A DNA stretch of 64,000 bases. It comes from Photorhabdus caribbeanensis. GTDB lineage: Bacteria; Pseudomonadota; Gammaproteobacteria; Enterobacterales; Enterobacteriaceae. The stretch lies in assembly GCF_018448885.1 (NCBI RefSeq), contig NZ_RCWB01000004.1, positions 62,001 to 126,000 of the forward strand, written 5' to 3'. How positions within the stretch are numbered: the stretch's first letter is position 1; each line of letters begins with the position of its first letter. A program made the position numbers and the translations under genes. This document shows, one piece after another, positions 1 to 8,806 of the stretch. The notes under the pieces were generated by a model, which made no database searches, was not told where the DNA came from, and saw nothing but the letters and a program-made list of their open reading frames with translations.

Positions 1-282
1 ACGATCTTCGGTTTGAATATCCAATGCGCCAAAATGACCAATGCCAGCACTAGCAATATGGCCATCTTCTGGACCGGCCTGTGGAAAACCTTTCTTAGCT
101 TCAAGAGATTGAGGCTCATATTTGACCAACCCACAATCTGTATTTTGTTCATTTCCCTGTGCAGAACAAAGGAATACACGACTTCCTGGGCTGTCAATAT
201 AACCATGAGCCCATACGCCATTAGATAAAGCTGTAATTATCGTAGCGGCTAAAGCCATCACTTTCACTTTATGTTTATACAT
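1..282 (-). CDS. AA10 lytic polysaccharide monooxygenase / chitin-binding protein, 5' part (cut by window edge)
   Basis: Reverse-strand reading frame opening at 282 with a strong GGAGG ribosome site just upstream; it runs off the window after 94 codons. The product begins with a Sec-type leader (basic start MYKHKVK, hydrophobic core, cleavage after VWA) and the mature protein would start HGYIDSPGSR. An N-terminal histidine after signal cleavage, followed by GYI..P.SR, is the hallmark of AA10 copper monooxygenases (GbpA/Cbp21 type), where His1 forms half of the histidine brace. Cys residues and a GPEDG.IASAG segment follow as in that family. Known role: oxidative cleavage of chitin, outside the cell; in an insect pathogen, cuticle or gut chitin is the likely substrate (inference). 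Any C-terminal carbohydrate-binding modules lie outside the window. Confidence 0.88.
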   Translation of the reverse strand, partial: MYKHKVKVMALAATIITALSNGVWAHGYIDSPGSRVFLCSAQGNEQNTDCGLVKYEPQSLEAKKGFPQAGPEDGHIASAGIGHFGALDIQTEDR

Positions 283-677
283 AATAGTGTCCTCCACTTT
301 ACAGGATAATTTATCTACGACAAATAAAGCCCCAGGACTTAACTATCAATTCTAGATAAATATAATATGATTATCCATTTCATAAATTGATTAATAATCT
401 AATTATATTAAGTTATTGAAACTTTGTTTAAAATATGCCTGTTACTATTTTTTGTAATATAAAAGGATATGATTTTCTTAATTTATTGGTCGTGGTTCGT
501 ACAACAGTCCAATTTGTGCGTTTTAGCTAGTACCTGCTAACTTAAAAACACTTATTTATAGTTATGGTGATGTATCTTCGTCAGTCTATTCTTATGCAGA
601 TAATTCAAATAAAAAAATTATCGATATAGGGTAATGAAAACGATTTGTGAATTAATTTAATGTAGAAGGAAAGGATA
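283..677. promoter_or_regulatory. divergent intergenic region, LPMO / deacetylase
   Basis: About 395 bp of AT-rich DNA between two divergently transcribed genes, so it must contain both promoters. No specific operator or hairpin stood out. Confidence 0.4.
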
Positions 678-1790
678 ATGAGACGAAAAACAGGGTTTTT
701 CTTTGATGAATATTGTTTTTGGCATAGTACTGGCATGCATGTAACAACTCTGCCTGTCGGTGGTTGGGTCCAGCCTTCTTCTGGAACTGCACATGCTGAA
801 TCGCCGGAAACAAAAAGGCGGTTAAAAAATTTGATGGATGTATCAGGTTTGAGCCACTCTTTACACCTTTCTTCGGCATCGCCTATTGATGAGCAAACAC
901 TACGTAAAATCCATCCTGAAGAGTATTTGAAGCGATTTAAGCAAGTCAGTGATAATGGCGGAGGAATGCTTGGTACAGAAGCTCCTCTGGGACCGGGAAG
1001 CTATGAAATTGCTAAGCTCTCAGCGGGCCTTGCTTGTGCTGCGGTGAAAGCTGTGCTTAGCGGTGAGCTTGATAATGCTTACAGCCTTTCTCGACCACCA
1101 GGTCATCACTGTTTGCCTGATAAACCTATGGGATTTTGTTTTCTGGCAAATATCCCATTGGCTATTGAACAGGCAAAAGCATGTTTTGATTTGAAACGAG
1201 TTGCTGTCATTGATTGGGATGTTCACCACGGTAATGGTACTCAGCATATTTATTGGGATCGTTCTGATGTTTTGACCATCTCGATGCATCAGGATGGTTG
1301 TTTCCCTAACGGATACAGCGGTGAAGATGATATCGGGGAAGGTGAAGGGGCAGGTTATAACCTGAATATCCCATTACTTGCCGGAGCCGGACATAATAGC
1401 TATATCTATGCAATGACACAGATAGTACTTCCTGCGCTTGAACGCTTTAAACCGGAACTGATTATTGTCGCCTGTGGCTATGATGCGAATGCGGTGGACC
1501 CTTTGGCAAGGATGCAGCTTCATAGTGAAAGTTTTCGGCAGATGACCCAGCTAGTGCAACAGGCAGCAGATAATTTATGCGACGGAAAACTCGTCGTTGT
1601 GCATGAAGGCGGGTATGCGGAGTCTTATGTCCCATTCTGTGGATTGGCTGTACTTGAACAGATGAGCGGCATTCGTACGGAAGTCAAAGATCCAATGTTA
1701 GATTCTATACGTTTGCAGCAGCCAAGAGCTGAGTTTGAGCTATTTCAACAACAGCAGATTGATAAACTTAAAGAAAAATTCGGTCTTTGA
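678..1790 (+). CDS. class II histone-deacetylase-like amidohydrolase
   Basis: A 370-residue zinc amidohydrolase of the arginase/deacetylase fold. The diagnostic motifs are in order: RPPGHH at residues 139-144 (catalytic His pair), DWDVHHGNGT from 179 (zinc ligands D181 and H183), GYDANAVDPL near 268-277 (third ligand D269) and HEGGY ending in catalytic-type Y313. The whole deacetylase core is present and length matches bacterial HDAH/acetylpolyamine amidohydrolase proteins. Bacterial members remove acetyl groups from small acetylated amines or acyl-lysines in the cytoplasm; the substrate here cannot be read from sequence. The start at 678 is supported by GAAGGAAAGG a few bases upstream. It is monocistronic, followed by a good hairpin. 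Acetylpolyamine deacetylation is an attractive guess because an amine-catabolism block lies a few kb downstream, but that link is only inference. Confidence 0.85.
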   Translation: MRRKTGFFFDEYCFWHSTGMHVTTLPVGGWVQPSSGTAHAESPETKRRLKNLMDVSGLSHSLHLSSASPIDEQTLRKIHPEEYLKRFKQVSDNGGGMLGTEAPLGPGSYEIAKLSAGLACAAVKAVLSGELDNAYSLSRPPGHHCLPDKPMGFCFLANIPLAIEQAKACFDLKRVAVIDWDVHHGNGTQHIYWDRSDVLTISMHQDGCFPNGYSGEDDIGEGEGAGYNLNIPLLAGAGHNSYIYAMTQIVLPALERFKPELIIVACGYDANAVDPLARMQLHSESFRQMTQLVQQAADNLCDGKLVVVHEGGYAESYVPFCGLAVLEQMSGIRTEVKDPMLDSIRLQQPRAEFELFQQQQIDKLKEKFGL

Positions 1791-2230
1791 GCTTTGTTGC
1801 ATTAGGTTTGCTCCGCATAGTTAGAGATAAACTCAATGCTTACCGTAATAATCCAGTCACATTCGATGATACAGATACATTGAGATAAAGAAAATGTATT
1901 AACAATTTGGATGAAAAGAAGTAAGTGACGGGAACAGCACCACATGCTGTTCCCATTTAATATTAGACAAGATAATCTATCAATAGATTGATGAAACTCT
2001 CCTAGGGCACCAGTAGGGCCCAGCTAATTAAAGGGAGCCACCAATAACAAAATGCAATAAATAATTCGTCATCAATCTTTATATTGATGATTGATTTTAT
2101 AGTTGCAACTTAAACGGATATATATTCTCATTTTATATTAAATAATAATTTATCGATATATTATTACGGTTTAAAACAATCAATCTGTTCAAAACCGTAA
2201 TATCTACTTAAATGCTACAATAATATGTTA
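1791..2230. other. intergenic region with terminator hairpin
   Basis: About 440 bp between convergent genes. Apart from the hairpin listed separately I see no convincing gene. Confidence 0.5.
1930..1954. terminator. hairpin terminator between convergent genes
   Basis: A perfect 10-bp stem (gggaacagca / tgctgttccc) with a 5-nt loop, followed by an AT-rich stretch. It lies downstream of the deacetylase gene and also of the OppA-like gene, so it could serve either direction. Confidence 0.65.
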
Positions 2231-3838
2231 TTAATGCTTAATAACATAAAGATCTTTTGTCGACACAAAACCCAATGGACTCATATAATACCCACCAATA
2301 TAAGGTTTAACTAATCTGACGCCGATATAGTAATAAACAGGAATTGCTGGTACATCTTTTGCCAGAATGTCTTCTGCTTGCTGAAAATATTTTCTTTCAT
2401 TTGTTGCTTTAGCTTTATTTATTAAATCATCATAAGCATGATTGCTATATAAGAACGTATTATTAGAACTATCAGTAACAAAATTATTTAGAAACGAGGC
2501 GGGATTATCATAATCAGCAATCCGCGCATATCTTACCATCTCAAAATTACCTTGACGAATAACATCCAACATGGCTTTTCGTTCTTGGTTCTGCAAAACA
2601 ATATCTACATCCAGATTTTTTTTCCACATTGAAGTCGCCGCAATAGCAATTCGTTTATGCTCTTCTGATGTATTATAAAGAAGTTTAAATTTCAATGGGT
2701 TGTCTTTATTATAACCGGCTTCATTTAGCAATTTCCTGGCTTCCTCAACTCTTTCCTGCTGTGTCCATGATGCATAATCAGGCTGCCCTAAATCCATTCC
2801 CCCGGTATTAGGCGGCGTATGATTATAAGCGGGCTCTTGACCTTGCCCTAAAACTTTATTTGCTATGATCTCTTTATCTAAAGCCAAATTTAATGCCTGT
2901 CTGACCCTAACATCATTAAAAGGCGCTTTTTGATTATTAAAATCATAATAATAAACACCTAATGCTGGCGTGATATGAACCTGATTACCTAATTTGGCCT
3001 TTAAAGATTTAAATAAAATTGATGGAATATTCTTGGTGATATCAATTTCATCGGCCAGATAGCGATTTATATCTGCTGTTTCTGATGCTATTGGAAGATA
3101 AGTGACTTTATTAATAACAGTATGGGCATTATCCCAATATTGTGAATTCCTGACACCAACAACTTTTTCATTAACAACCCATTCAGCCAACTTAAATGGC
3201 CCACTACTGACAAATACATCGGAACGAGTCCATTTTTCGCCATATTTTTCAACCGCTTTTTGGCTGATGGGTACCGTGACAGGATACGCCAGCATTTGTA
3301 AAAAATAGGATACCGGTTGTTCTAAGGTCACTTCCAAAGTCAAATTATCCAGTGCTTTCACACCTAATTCATCGGTTTTTTTCTTACCAGAAACAATATC
3401 CTTAGCATTGACTACGTGCATGTTTCCAAGATAACTGCCATACGGAGACGCAATTTTGGGATCAACTAAACGCCGCCAGCTAAAAACTACATCATGAGCA
3501 GTAATAGGAGAGCCGTCAGACCACTTTATTCCTTTTCTTAGATGAAATAACCATACTTTATTATCTTTGGTGTCCCAACTGACCGCTAAATCAGGATTGA
3601 TTTTTCCATCGCTGCCCGCGCTGACTAATCCACTGAAAAAGTCATGGATAATATTGAATTCAACATCGTTTTCAACTTTATGAACATCAAGAGACACAGG
3701 CTCTGACCCATTATTGCGAACGATATTTTGATTAACTGACAATAATGTACCTGCTGGAATAATTGCGGCATGGGATAATGCCAGATTGCCAAATATAATG
3801 CCTGTAAATAAGGATATATTCCTTAATGTTTTATTCAT
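2231..3838 (-). CDS. periplasmic oligopeptide-binding protein (OppA/MppA family)
   Basis: A 535-residue solute-binding protein with a clear Sec leader (MNKTLRN, hydrophobic core, cleavage after SHA). Family features of SBP_bac_5 proteins are visible: EPVSLDVHKV near the mature start, FSGLV, DLAVSWD, FHLRKGIKWSDGSPITAHDVVFSWRR (split over adjacent residues about 100-130), and a C-terminal half of matching size. OppA/MppA proteins deliver peptides or murein peptides to an inner-membrane ABC importer. No permease or ATPase genes flank it, so it is an orphan that would share a transporter encoded elsewhere. Start at 3838 has GGAG at proper spacing. Which peptide it binds is not predictable. Confidence 0.9.
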   Translation of the reverse strand: MNKTLRNISLFTGIIFGNLALSHAAIIPAGTLLSVNQNIVRNNGSEPVSLDVHKVENDVEFNIIHDFFSGLVSAGSDGKINPDLAVSWDTKDNKVWLFHLRKGIKWSDGSPITAHDVVFSWRRLVDPKIASPYGSYLGNMHVVNAKDIVSGKKKTDELGVKALDNLTLEVTLEQPVSYFLQMLAYPVTVPISQKAVEKYGEKWTRSDVFVSSGPFKLAEWVVNEKVVGVRNSQYWDNAHTVINKVTYLPIASETADINRYLADEIDITKNIPSILFKSLKAKLGNQVHITPALGVYYYDFNNQKAPFNDVRVRQALNLALDKEIIANKVLGQGQEPAYNHTPPNTGGMDLGQPDYASWTQQERVEEARKLLNEAGYNKDNPLKFKLLYNTSEEHKRIAIAATSMWKKNLDVDIVLQNQERKAMLDVIRQGNFEMVRYARIADYDNPASFLNNFVTDSSNNTFLYSNHAYDDLINKAKATNERKYFQQAEDILAKDVPAIPVYYYIGVRLVKPYIGGYYMSPLGFVSTKDLYVIKH

Positions 3839-4411
3839 CGTTTGTTCTCCAAGAAGATCTCATTTGGGGTATCCATGTCAGGGAAGTCAGTTATTTGATA
3901 ATTAAGGTTTTTATGTAATCTTGCAAACCAAACTTCAGAGTGTTTATGATTATTTTAGACGTTAAGTTAAAATTATATGGTTCTATTGAATACCCTATTT
4001 TGCATGCGAGAGGTATAACTATCATTAAGTATTAGTATAAAATATTTAGCACTACTCCATCAACATCATGAAATTTAAGTAGTAAATTTATATACATCCT
4101 GAAATATTCACTTGTGATATGAATTATTTTAAAATTTTCATATTGCAAATTGATCAATCTCTGATATTAGCTCGATTGTAAATAATCCTACCGAAGAATA
4201 GCCCCAAAATCTTTTATTCCAGTTAAAAAAATTCTCGATCCTGTTCACATATCGGCATATTTTCCTGAACAAGAGAGTTGAAAATTATATCTATGTATCT
4301 AATTACTCTTTTGTTTTTATTTTTTAGTTAAAAAATTAACACTCACATAACAATTGAAGATATTAAGTTATAGGTTATATTTTATGTTATCCAATCCACT
4401 AGGAGGTAATC
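3839..4411. other. divergent intergenic region
   Basis: About 570 bp of AT-rich DNA between the OppA-like gene (minus) and the aldehyde dehydrogenase gene (plus). It must hold both promoters; no operator is recognisable. Base composition shifts sharply to higher GC at the dehydrogenase start. Confidence 0.4.
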
Positions 4412-5842
4412 ATGGCGGTACCAACGCTCAGGCATTTCATTAATAGTCAGTATGTTGAATCTAAAAGTTCCGAATATTTTGACCTAGTAAGCCCGGTCAC
4501 TGGTGAAACCTACGCGCGTTCTCCTAACGCGACTGTAGCGGATGTTGATGAAGCTTATGCATCTGCTGAAAAGGCATTCAAGATCTGGGGGCGCAGCACA
4601 CCGTCAGCACGTCAACAGGCGTTGCTGGCATTAGCCGATGTGGTGGAAAAAAACTCTGAACGATTGATTGAAGCGCAAAGCCGCAGTACAGGGCAGCTCA
4701 AGCATCTGATTGCCTCTGAGGAAGTTGCAACGTCAGTGGATCATATCCGTTTCTTCGCTGGCGCCGCCCGTTTTCTGGAAGGCAAAGCGACTGCTGAATA
4801 TCTTCCTGATATGACGACCAGCATTCGGCGCGAACCACTAGGCGTGGTAGGGCAAGTTACGCCGTGGAACTACCCGCTGATGATGGCAGTATGGAAGATA
4901 GCGCCTGCGCTGGCAGCGGGTAATACTGTGGTACTCAAACCAAGCGATACCACGCCAGAAAGTACTCTGTTGCTGGCTGAACTGGCCGCTCCGTTCTTCC
5001 CTATAGGTGCATTCAATGTGGTGTTGGGTAATGCCAGCGCGGGGGCTTTGGTCGTTTCACACAAAACGCCTGCTATGGTTTCTATCACTGGTTCCGTGCG
5101 TGCAGGTTTACAGGTTGCCTCTTCGGCGGCGGCTAATCTCACCAGAGCACATTTGGAGCTAGGCGGCAAAGCGCCAGTGGTCGTTTTCGCCGATGCAGAT
5201 ATGGACAAAGCGGTGGAGACCATTGCGACCGCAGGGTATTTCAATGCGGGTCAGGATTGTACGGCAGCCTCGCGTGTGCTGGTGCATGAATCTGTTTACG
5301 ATACCTTCGTCGCCAAACTGGTGGCGGCAGCTAAAGCTACTCGCTTTGGCCATCCAGAAGATAAAGAGGCTCTGTATGGGCCGCTTAATAATGCTCGTCA
5401 GATGGAGCAGGTCAAAGGATTTATTGCTCGTTTGCCCGCTTATGCCTGTATCGAAACAGGAGGCCGTCAGGCCGAACGCTCGGGTTATTACTTTGAACCC
5501 ACGGTAATTACCGGTCTGGAACAGCACGACGAAGCAATTCAGACCGAGATTTTCGGCCCGGTTATCACAGTGCAGAAATTCCGCGATGAGCAGGATGCCA
5601 TAGAGAAAGCTAACGACGTGAAATACGGACTGGCATCCAGTGTCTGGACCCGCGACCACGGCCGCGCGGTGCGCCTGTCACGTGAACTCGATTTCGGTAC
5701 CGTCTGGATTAACACCCACATTCCTATTACGGCAGAAGCGCCGCACGGCGGCTTCAAGAGCTCTGGATATGGTAAAGATCTGTCGGCTTATGGCTTCGAT
5801 GAATATACACGTATCAAACATGTGATGAGTTCCAACGACTGA
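4412..5842 (+). CDS. NAD(P)-dependent aldehyde dehydrogenase, aminobutyraldehyde dehydrogenase-like
   Basis: A 476-residue member of the ALDH superfamily, full length. Catalytic residues are in place: general base E249 in LELGGKAP and nucleophile C283 in NAGQDCTAAS; the cofactor-region motif PWNYPLMMAVWK and the late EIFGPV motif are present. By recall the sequence is closest to the PatD/YdcW group that oxidises 4-aminobutanal to GABA. First gene of a GC-richer block: a SnoaL-like gene follows after 15 nt and an aminotransferase and FAD amine oxidase lie downstream, which supports a role in amine breakdown (inference). Start has AGGAGG nine bases upstream. Exact aldehyde is uncertain. Confidence 0.88.
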   Translation: MAVPTLRHFINSQYVESKSSEYFDLVSPVTGETYARSPNATVADVDEAYASAEKAFKIWGRSTPSARQQALLALADVVEKNSERLIEAQSRSTGQLKHLIASEEVATSVDHIRFFAGAARFLEGKATAEYLPDMTTSIRREPLGVVGQVTPWNYPLMMAVWKIAPALAAGNTVVLKPSDTTPESTLLLAELAAPFFPIGAFNVVLGNASAGALVVSHKTPAMVSITGSVRAGLQVASSAAANLTRAHLELGGKAPVVVFADADMDKAVETIATAGYFNAGQDCTAASRVLVHESVYDTFVAKLVAAAKATRFGHPEDKEALYGPLNNARQMEQVKGFIARLPAYACIETGGRQAERSGYYFEPTVITGLEQHDEAIQTEIFGPVITVQKFRDEQDAIEKANDVKYGLASSVWTRDHGRAVRLSRELDFGTVWINTHIPITAEAPHGGFKSSGYGKDLSAYGFDEYTRIKHVMSSND

Positions 5843-5857
5843 CACAGGACATCCATA

Positions 5858-6631
5858 ATGATTCAGAATAGATCTCCACGCGACTTGGTGTCGCGTGCGC
5901 ACCATGAGCTGTTTACTGACCGTGATATAGGGGCGCTTGAGCGTTATTTTGCGCCGCATTTCATCGAACATTCCCCGTTGATCAAAGATGGTCTTGCCGG
6001 GTTGCGTGAGCTGGTCTGGACACATCCTGAATTACGCCACGAAACGTATCGTGTACTGCAAGATGGTGATCTGGTCGCCCTCCACGGTCGTTTTACGGGA
6101 TTAGACGACTGGCCGTTGGTCGGTTTCGATCTATACCGGGTTGCCGACGGTTTAATCGTAGAGCACTGGGGCGGCCTGGTGCCGCAGGCTGCGCCCAACG
6201 TCAGTGGCCGGACTCAGTTAGATGGTCCGACCGAAGCAGGCCATGACCATGACCGAGAGAAAAATCGCGAACTGGTGGTCAACTTTTTTACGCGTACCCT
6301 GATCGAAGGTCACTACGAAGAGTTTGGAAACTACACTAATGGTGAATTGTTTCGCCAGCACAGTCCCGATATTTCTGATGGTACAGCGGCAGTCATCTCG
6401 TTTCTTAAGCAACTCAGGGATGAAGGGCAGGGCCTGCATTACACTAAAATTCACCGTACGGTAGCCGATGGGCAGTTTGTTTTGACCCATTCGGAGGGGA
6501 GTATCGCCGGAGAGCGTCACAGCTACTTTGAGCTATGGCGCATTGAGAACGGCAAAGTGGCTGAACTTTGGGATGTTATCACCCCAGTACCGGAGGATGC
6601 AAAAGCACTGCATCACCACGGTATTTTTTAG
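5858..6631 (+). CDS. tandem SnoaL-like (NTF2-fold) protein
   Basis: A 257-residue soluble protein made of two NTF2/SnoaL-type halves: residues about 5-110 (ALERYFAPHFIEHSP, FDLYRVADGLIVEHWG) and about 130-250 (FGNYTNGELFRQHSPDIS, FELWRIENGKVAELWD). The repeated pattern Y-x(5-6)-F-x-QHSP followed by an aromatic-rich strand and E.W is the usual SnoaL-like signature. Such domains act as small cyclases, isomerases or ligand pockets; many are of unknown function and are often predicted as polyketide cyclase-like without evidence. It starts 15 nt after the aldehyde dehydrogenase stop and is probably cotranscribed. Its substrate is unknown. Confidence 0.75.
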   Translation: MIQNRSPRDLVSRAHHELFTDRDIGALERYFAPHFIEHSPLIKDGLAGLRELVWTHPELRHETYRVLQDGDLVALHGRFTGLDDWPLVGFDLYRVADGLIVEHWGGLVPQAAPNVSGRTQLDGPTEAGHDHDREKNRELVVNFFTRTLIEGHYEEFGNYTNGELFRQHSPDISDGTAAVISFLKQLRDEGQGLHYTKIHRTVADGQFVLTHSEGSIAGERHSYFELWRIENGKVAELWDVITPVPEDAKALHHHGIF

Positions 6632-7065
6632 AGTTGATCGATACCCGGCACGGCTATCATGACGGTAGCTTCGTGTGTCAAGTTCCCGTAGAGACAATAC
6701 GGAAAATAGAGACAACGCGGAAATATCACCTGTTGAGGTTGATGGCTTCAGGTGAACTAGCGAATTTCACGGTGCAAGTGATTGGCCACAGCGCGAAGCC
6801 TGTGGCCGCGACGCAACCGAATGCCCATACACAGGCAGATATGTGCTCATCGACGCTCCCTATGTGGATTATGTCGGCAACGGAGCCTACACGATTACAA
6901 TAGCCCACTTGGTACTCATCGTTGGGGATTTTGTCGGCATGGCGGCGGCGGATATGGTGGTTTCGACGCTGGATCGATTACTTCTACCAGTTCTGGAAGC
7001 TATATCACATCAGGCGTCTGTCTGTTGAAGTTCGCTTATTTCAGATTGCTGAGGAGTTTTCATTT
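6632..7065 (+). other. unassigned GC-rich spacer, possible gene relic
   Basis: About 430 bp between the SnoaL-like gene and the aminotransferase, far longer than other gaps in this block and as GC-rich as the coding sequence around it. Short open frames exist (for example 6843-7028) but none shows a family I recognise or a good ribosome site. It may be the remains of a gene; that is a guess based on composition. Confidence 0.3.
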
Positions 7066-8352
7066 ATGACTGATATGACTGAATCTATGTTAGCCAAAAG
7101 ACGCAGCGCGGCTATTGCAAAAGGCGTGGGCGTGACTACACAAATCTATGCGGAGCGTGCGGAAAATGCTGAAATTTGGGACGTTCAGGGGCAACGTTAT
7201 ATCGATTTTGCCGCCGGTATCGCCGTGGTGAATACCGGCCACCGCCATCCGCGCGTCATTGCGGCAGCCAGAGAACAAATGGAACAGTTTACCCACACTT
7301 GTCATCAGGTAGTGCCCTACGAAAATTATGTGGCGCTGGCCGAACGTCTGAACCGCTTGGTACCTGGTAATTTTGCGAAGAAAACCGTCTTTATCACTAC
7401 CGGGGCCGAGGCGGTAGAAAACGCCGTAAAGATCGCACGTGCCGCGACCGGGCGCAGCGGAGTGGTCGCTTTCAGCGGCGCTTTTCATGGCCGTACCTTC
7501 CTCGGTATGTCATTAACCGGCAAAGTTGCACCGTATAAAATGGGGTTCGGCCCGCTGGTTAGCGACATTTACCGTGTTCCGTTTCCGGTCGAACTGCATG
7601 GCATTAGTGTGGAGCAAACGCTGAATGCGCTGGAAAATCTCTTTAAAACCGACATTGAACCCACCCGCATCGCTGCCATCATCATCGAACCGGTACAGGG
7701 AGAAGGCGGTTTCTATCCTGCTCCTCCCGAGCTGCTCAAAGCTCTGCGTGAGATCGCCGATTACCACGGTATTGTACTTATCGCCGATGAGATCCAGACC
7801 GGTTTCGCGCGTACGGGCAAACTGTTTGCGATGGAGCATCATGAGGTTGTTGCCGATCTGACCACTATGGCAAAAAGTCTGGCGGGCGGTTTGCCGCTGG
7901 CGGCTGTAACGGGACGTGCGGAGTTGATGGACGCTGTAGTGCCTGGTGGTCTGGGAGGAACTTATGGTGGTAATCCCGTGGCGATTGCAGCCGCTCATGC
8001 GGTGCTGGATGTGATCGAAGAAGAAAAGCTGAATGAACGAGCGACACAGTTGGGAGACCAGCTAAAACAGCGTCTGCATGAATTGCGACCGCGTGTCCCG
8101 CAGATTGCCGACGTACGTGGACTCGGGTTGATGATTGCGGTGGAGTTTAGCCATGCGGACAGCCAGGAACCCGATGCCAATTTTACCAACGCGGTACGCC
8201 AGAAAGCGCTGGAGCGTGGCCTGATCTTACTGATGTGCGGTGTACACGGCAACGTGATCCGTTTCCTTCCGCCGCTGACCATACAAAATAACGTTTTTAA
8301 TGAAGCACTCAGCATTCTGGAGTCTGTGTTGCTCGATCTGACTGAACAGTAG
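7066..8352 (+). CDS. gabT: PLP-dependent class III aminotransferase, GABA aminotransferase-like
   Basis: A 428-residue fold-type I aminotransferase. The start is placed at 7066 because GAGGAG lies ten bases upstream and the protein then begins MTDMTESMLAKRR, aligned with family N-termini; an upstream in-frame start at 6922 would add an unconserved tail. Class III motifs are clear: FITTGAEAVENAVKIAR, GAFHGRTFLGMSLTGK, IIEPVQGEGGF, LIADEIQTGFARTGK and TMAKSLAGGLPL with the PLP lysine at K270, then GGTYGGNPVA. By recall it matches GabT, which converts GABA plus 2-oxoglutarate to succinate semialdehyde. In this neighbourhood it could act on GABA or a related omega-amine. A chromosomal paralog may exist elsewhere. 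Confidence 0.88.
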   Translation: MTDMTESMLAKRRSAAIAKGVGVTTQIYAERAENAEIWDVQGQRYIDFAAGIAVVNTGHRHPRVIAAAREQMEQFTHTCHQVVPYENYVALAERLNRLVPGNFAKKTVFITTGAEAVENAVKIARAATGRSGVVAFSGAFHGRTFLGMSLTGKVAPYKMGFGPLVSDIYRVPFPVELHGISVEQTLNALENLFKTDIEPTRIAAIIIEPVQGEGGFYPAPPELLKALREIADYHGIVLIADEIQTGFARTGKLFAMEHHEVVADLTTMAKSLAGGLPLAAVTGRAELMDAVVPGGLGGTYGGNPVAIAAAHAVLDVIEEEKLNERATQLGDQLKQRLHELRPRVPQIADVRGLGLMIAVEFSHADSQEPDANFTNAVRQKALERGLILLMCGVHGNVIRFLPPLTIQNNVFNEALSILESVLLDLTEQ

Positions 8353-8385
8353 ATAGAATCTGCTGCCTCATAAGAGGGGATAACA

Positions 8386-8754
8386 ATGCACTGGTATTTA
8401 AATGTATTAAAGAACTATGCATATTTTAGAGGGCGAGCCGGGCGTAAAGAATTCTGGTACTTTTTTCTGTTCCAGATCCTGGCTGTATTTATTATCTCTT
8501 TCCTTGAACGCTACTTCGCCATTGCCAATCCTGAAGTTTATATGGGCTGGTTCAGCGCTGTCTATCTGCTACTCACGTTTTTGCCTGCGCTAGCAGTGAA
8601 TGCCCGCCGCCTGCACGACATCAACTGTAGCGCTTGGTGGTTACTGCTGCATCTCATACCGTTTATCGGCACTGTTATCCTGCTGATTCTCGCTAGTCTG
8701 AAAGGGAGTGCTGGCAACAATAAATATAGCTCAGATAGCCGGACTCACTCATAG
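8386..8754 (+). CDS. DUF805 inner-membrane protein
   Basis: A 122-residue membrane protein with three or four hydrophobic segments (about residues 25-42, 55-72 and 84-106). It has the DUF805 signature: MHWYLNVLKNYAYFRGRAGRKEFWYF at the N-terminus and NARRLHDIN..AWW in the middle. The function of DUF805 proteins such as YhaH is not known. It sits 33 nt after the aminotransferase with a GAGGGG ribosome site and 52 nt before the oxidase, so it is probably part of the same transcript. Confidence 0.85.
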   Translation: MHWYLNVLKNYAYFRGRAGRKEFWYFFLFQILAVFIISFLERYFAIANPEVYMGWFSAVYLLLTFLPALAVNARRLHDINCSAWWLLLHLIPFIGTVILLILASLKGSAGNNKYSSDSRTHS

Positions 8755-8806
8755 GGAAGCTCTCCAGACCTGCGGGTGATTTCAAAATCATGACAGGAGT
8801 GTTGAA

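Noticed and set aside
5159-5659. Long open frames antisense to the aldehyde dehydrogenase (and similar ones at 4870-5244 and 5678-6025)
   Set aside because: They lie within a well-conserved gene, have no family match or ribosome site, and open antisense frames are common in GC-rich genes.
6922-7065. Start of the aminotransferase at 6922
   Set aside because: It adds 48 unconserved, arginine- and tryptophan-rich residues; the ATG at 7066 has GAGGAG and fits family N-termini.
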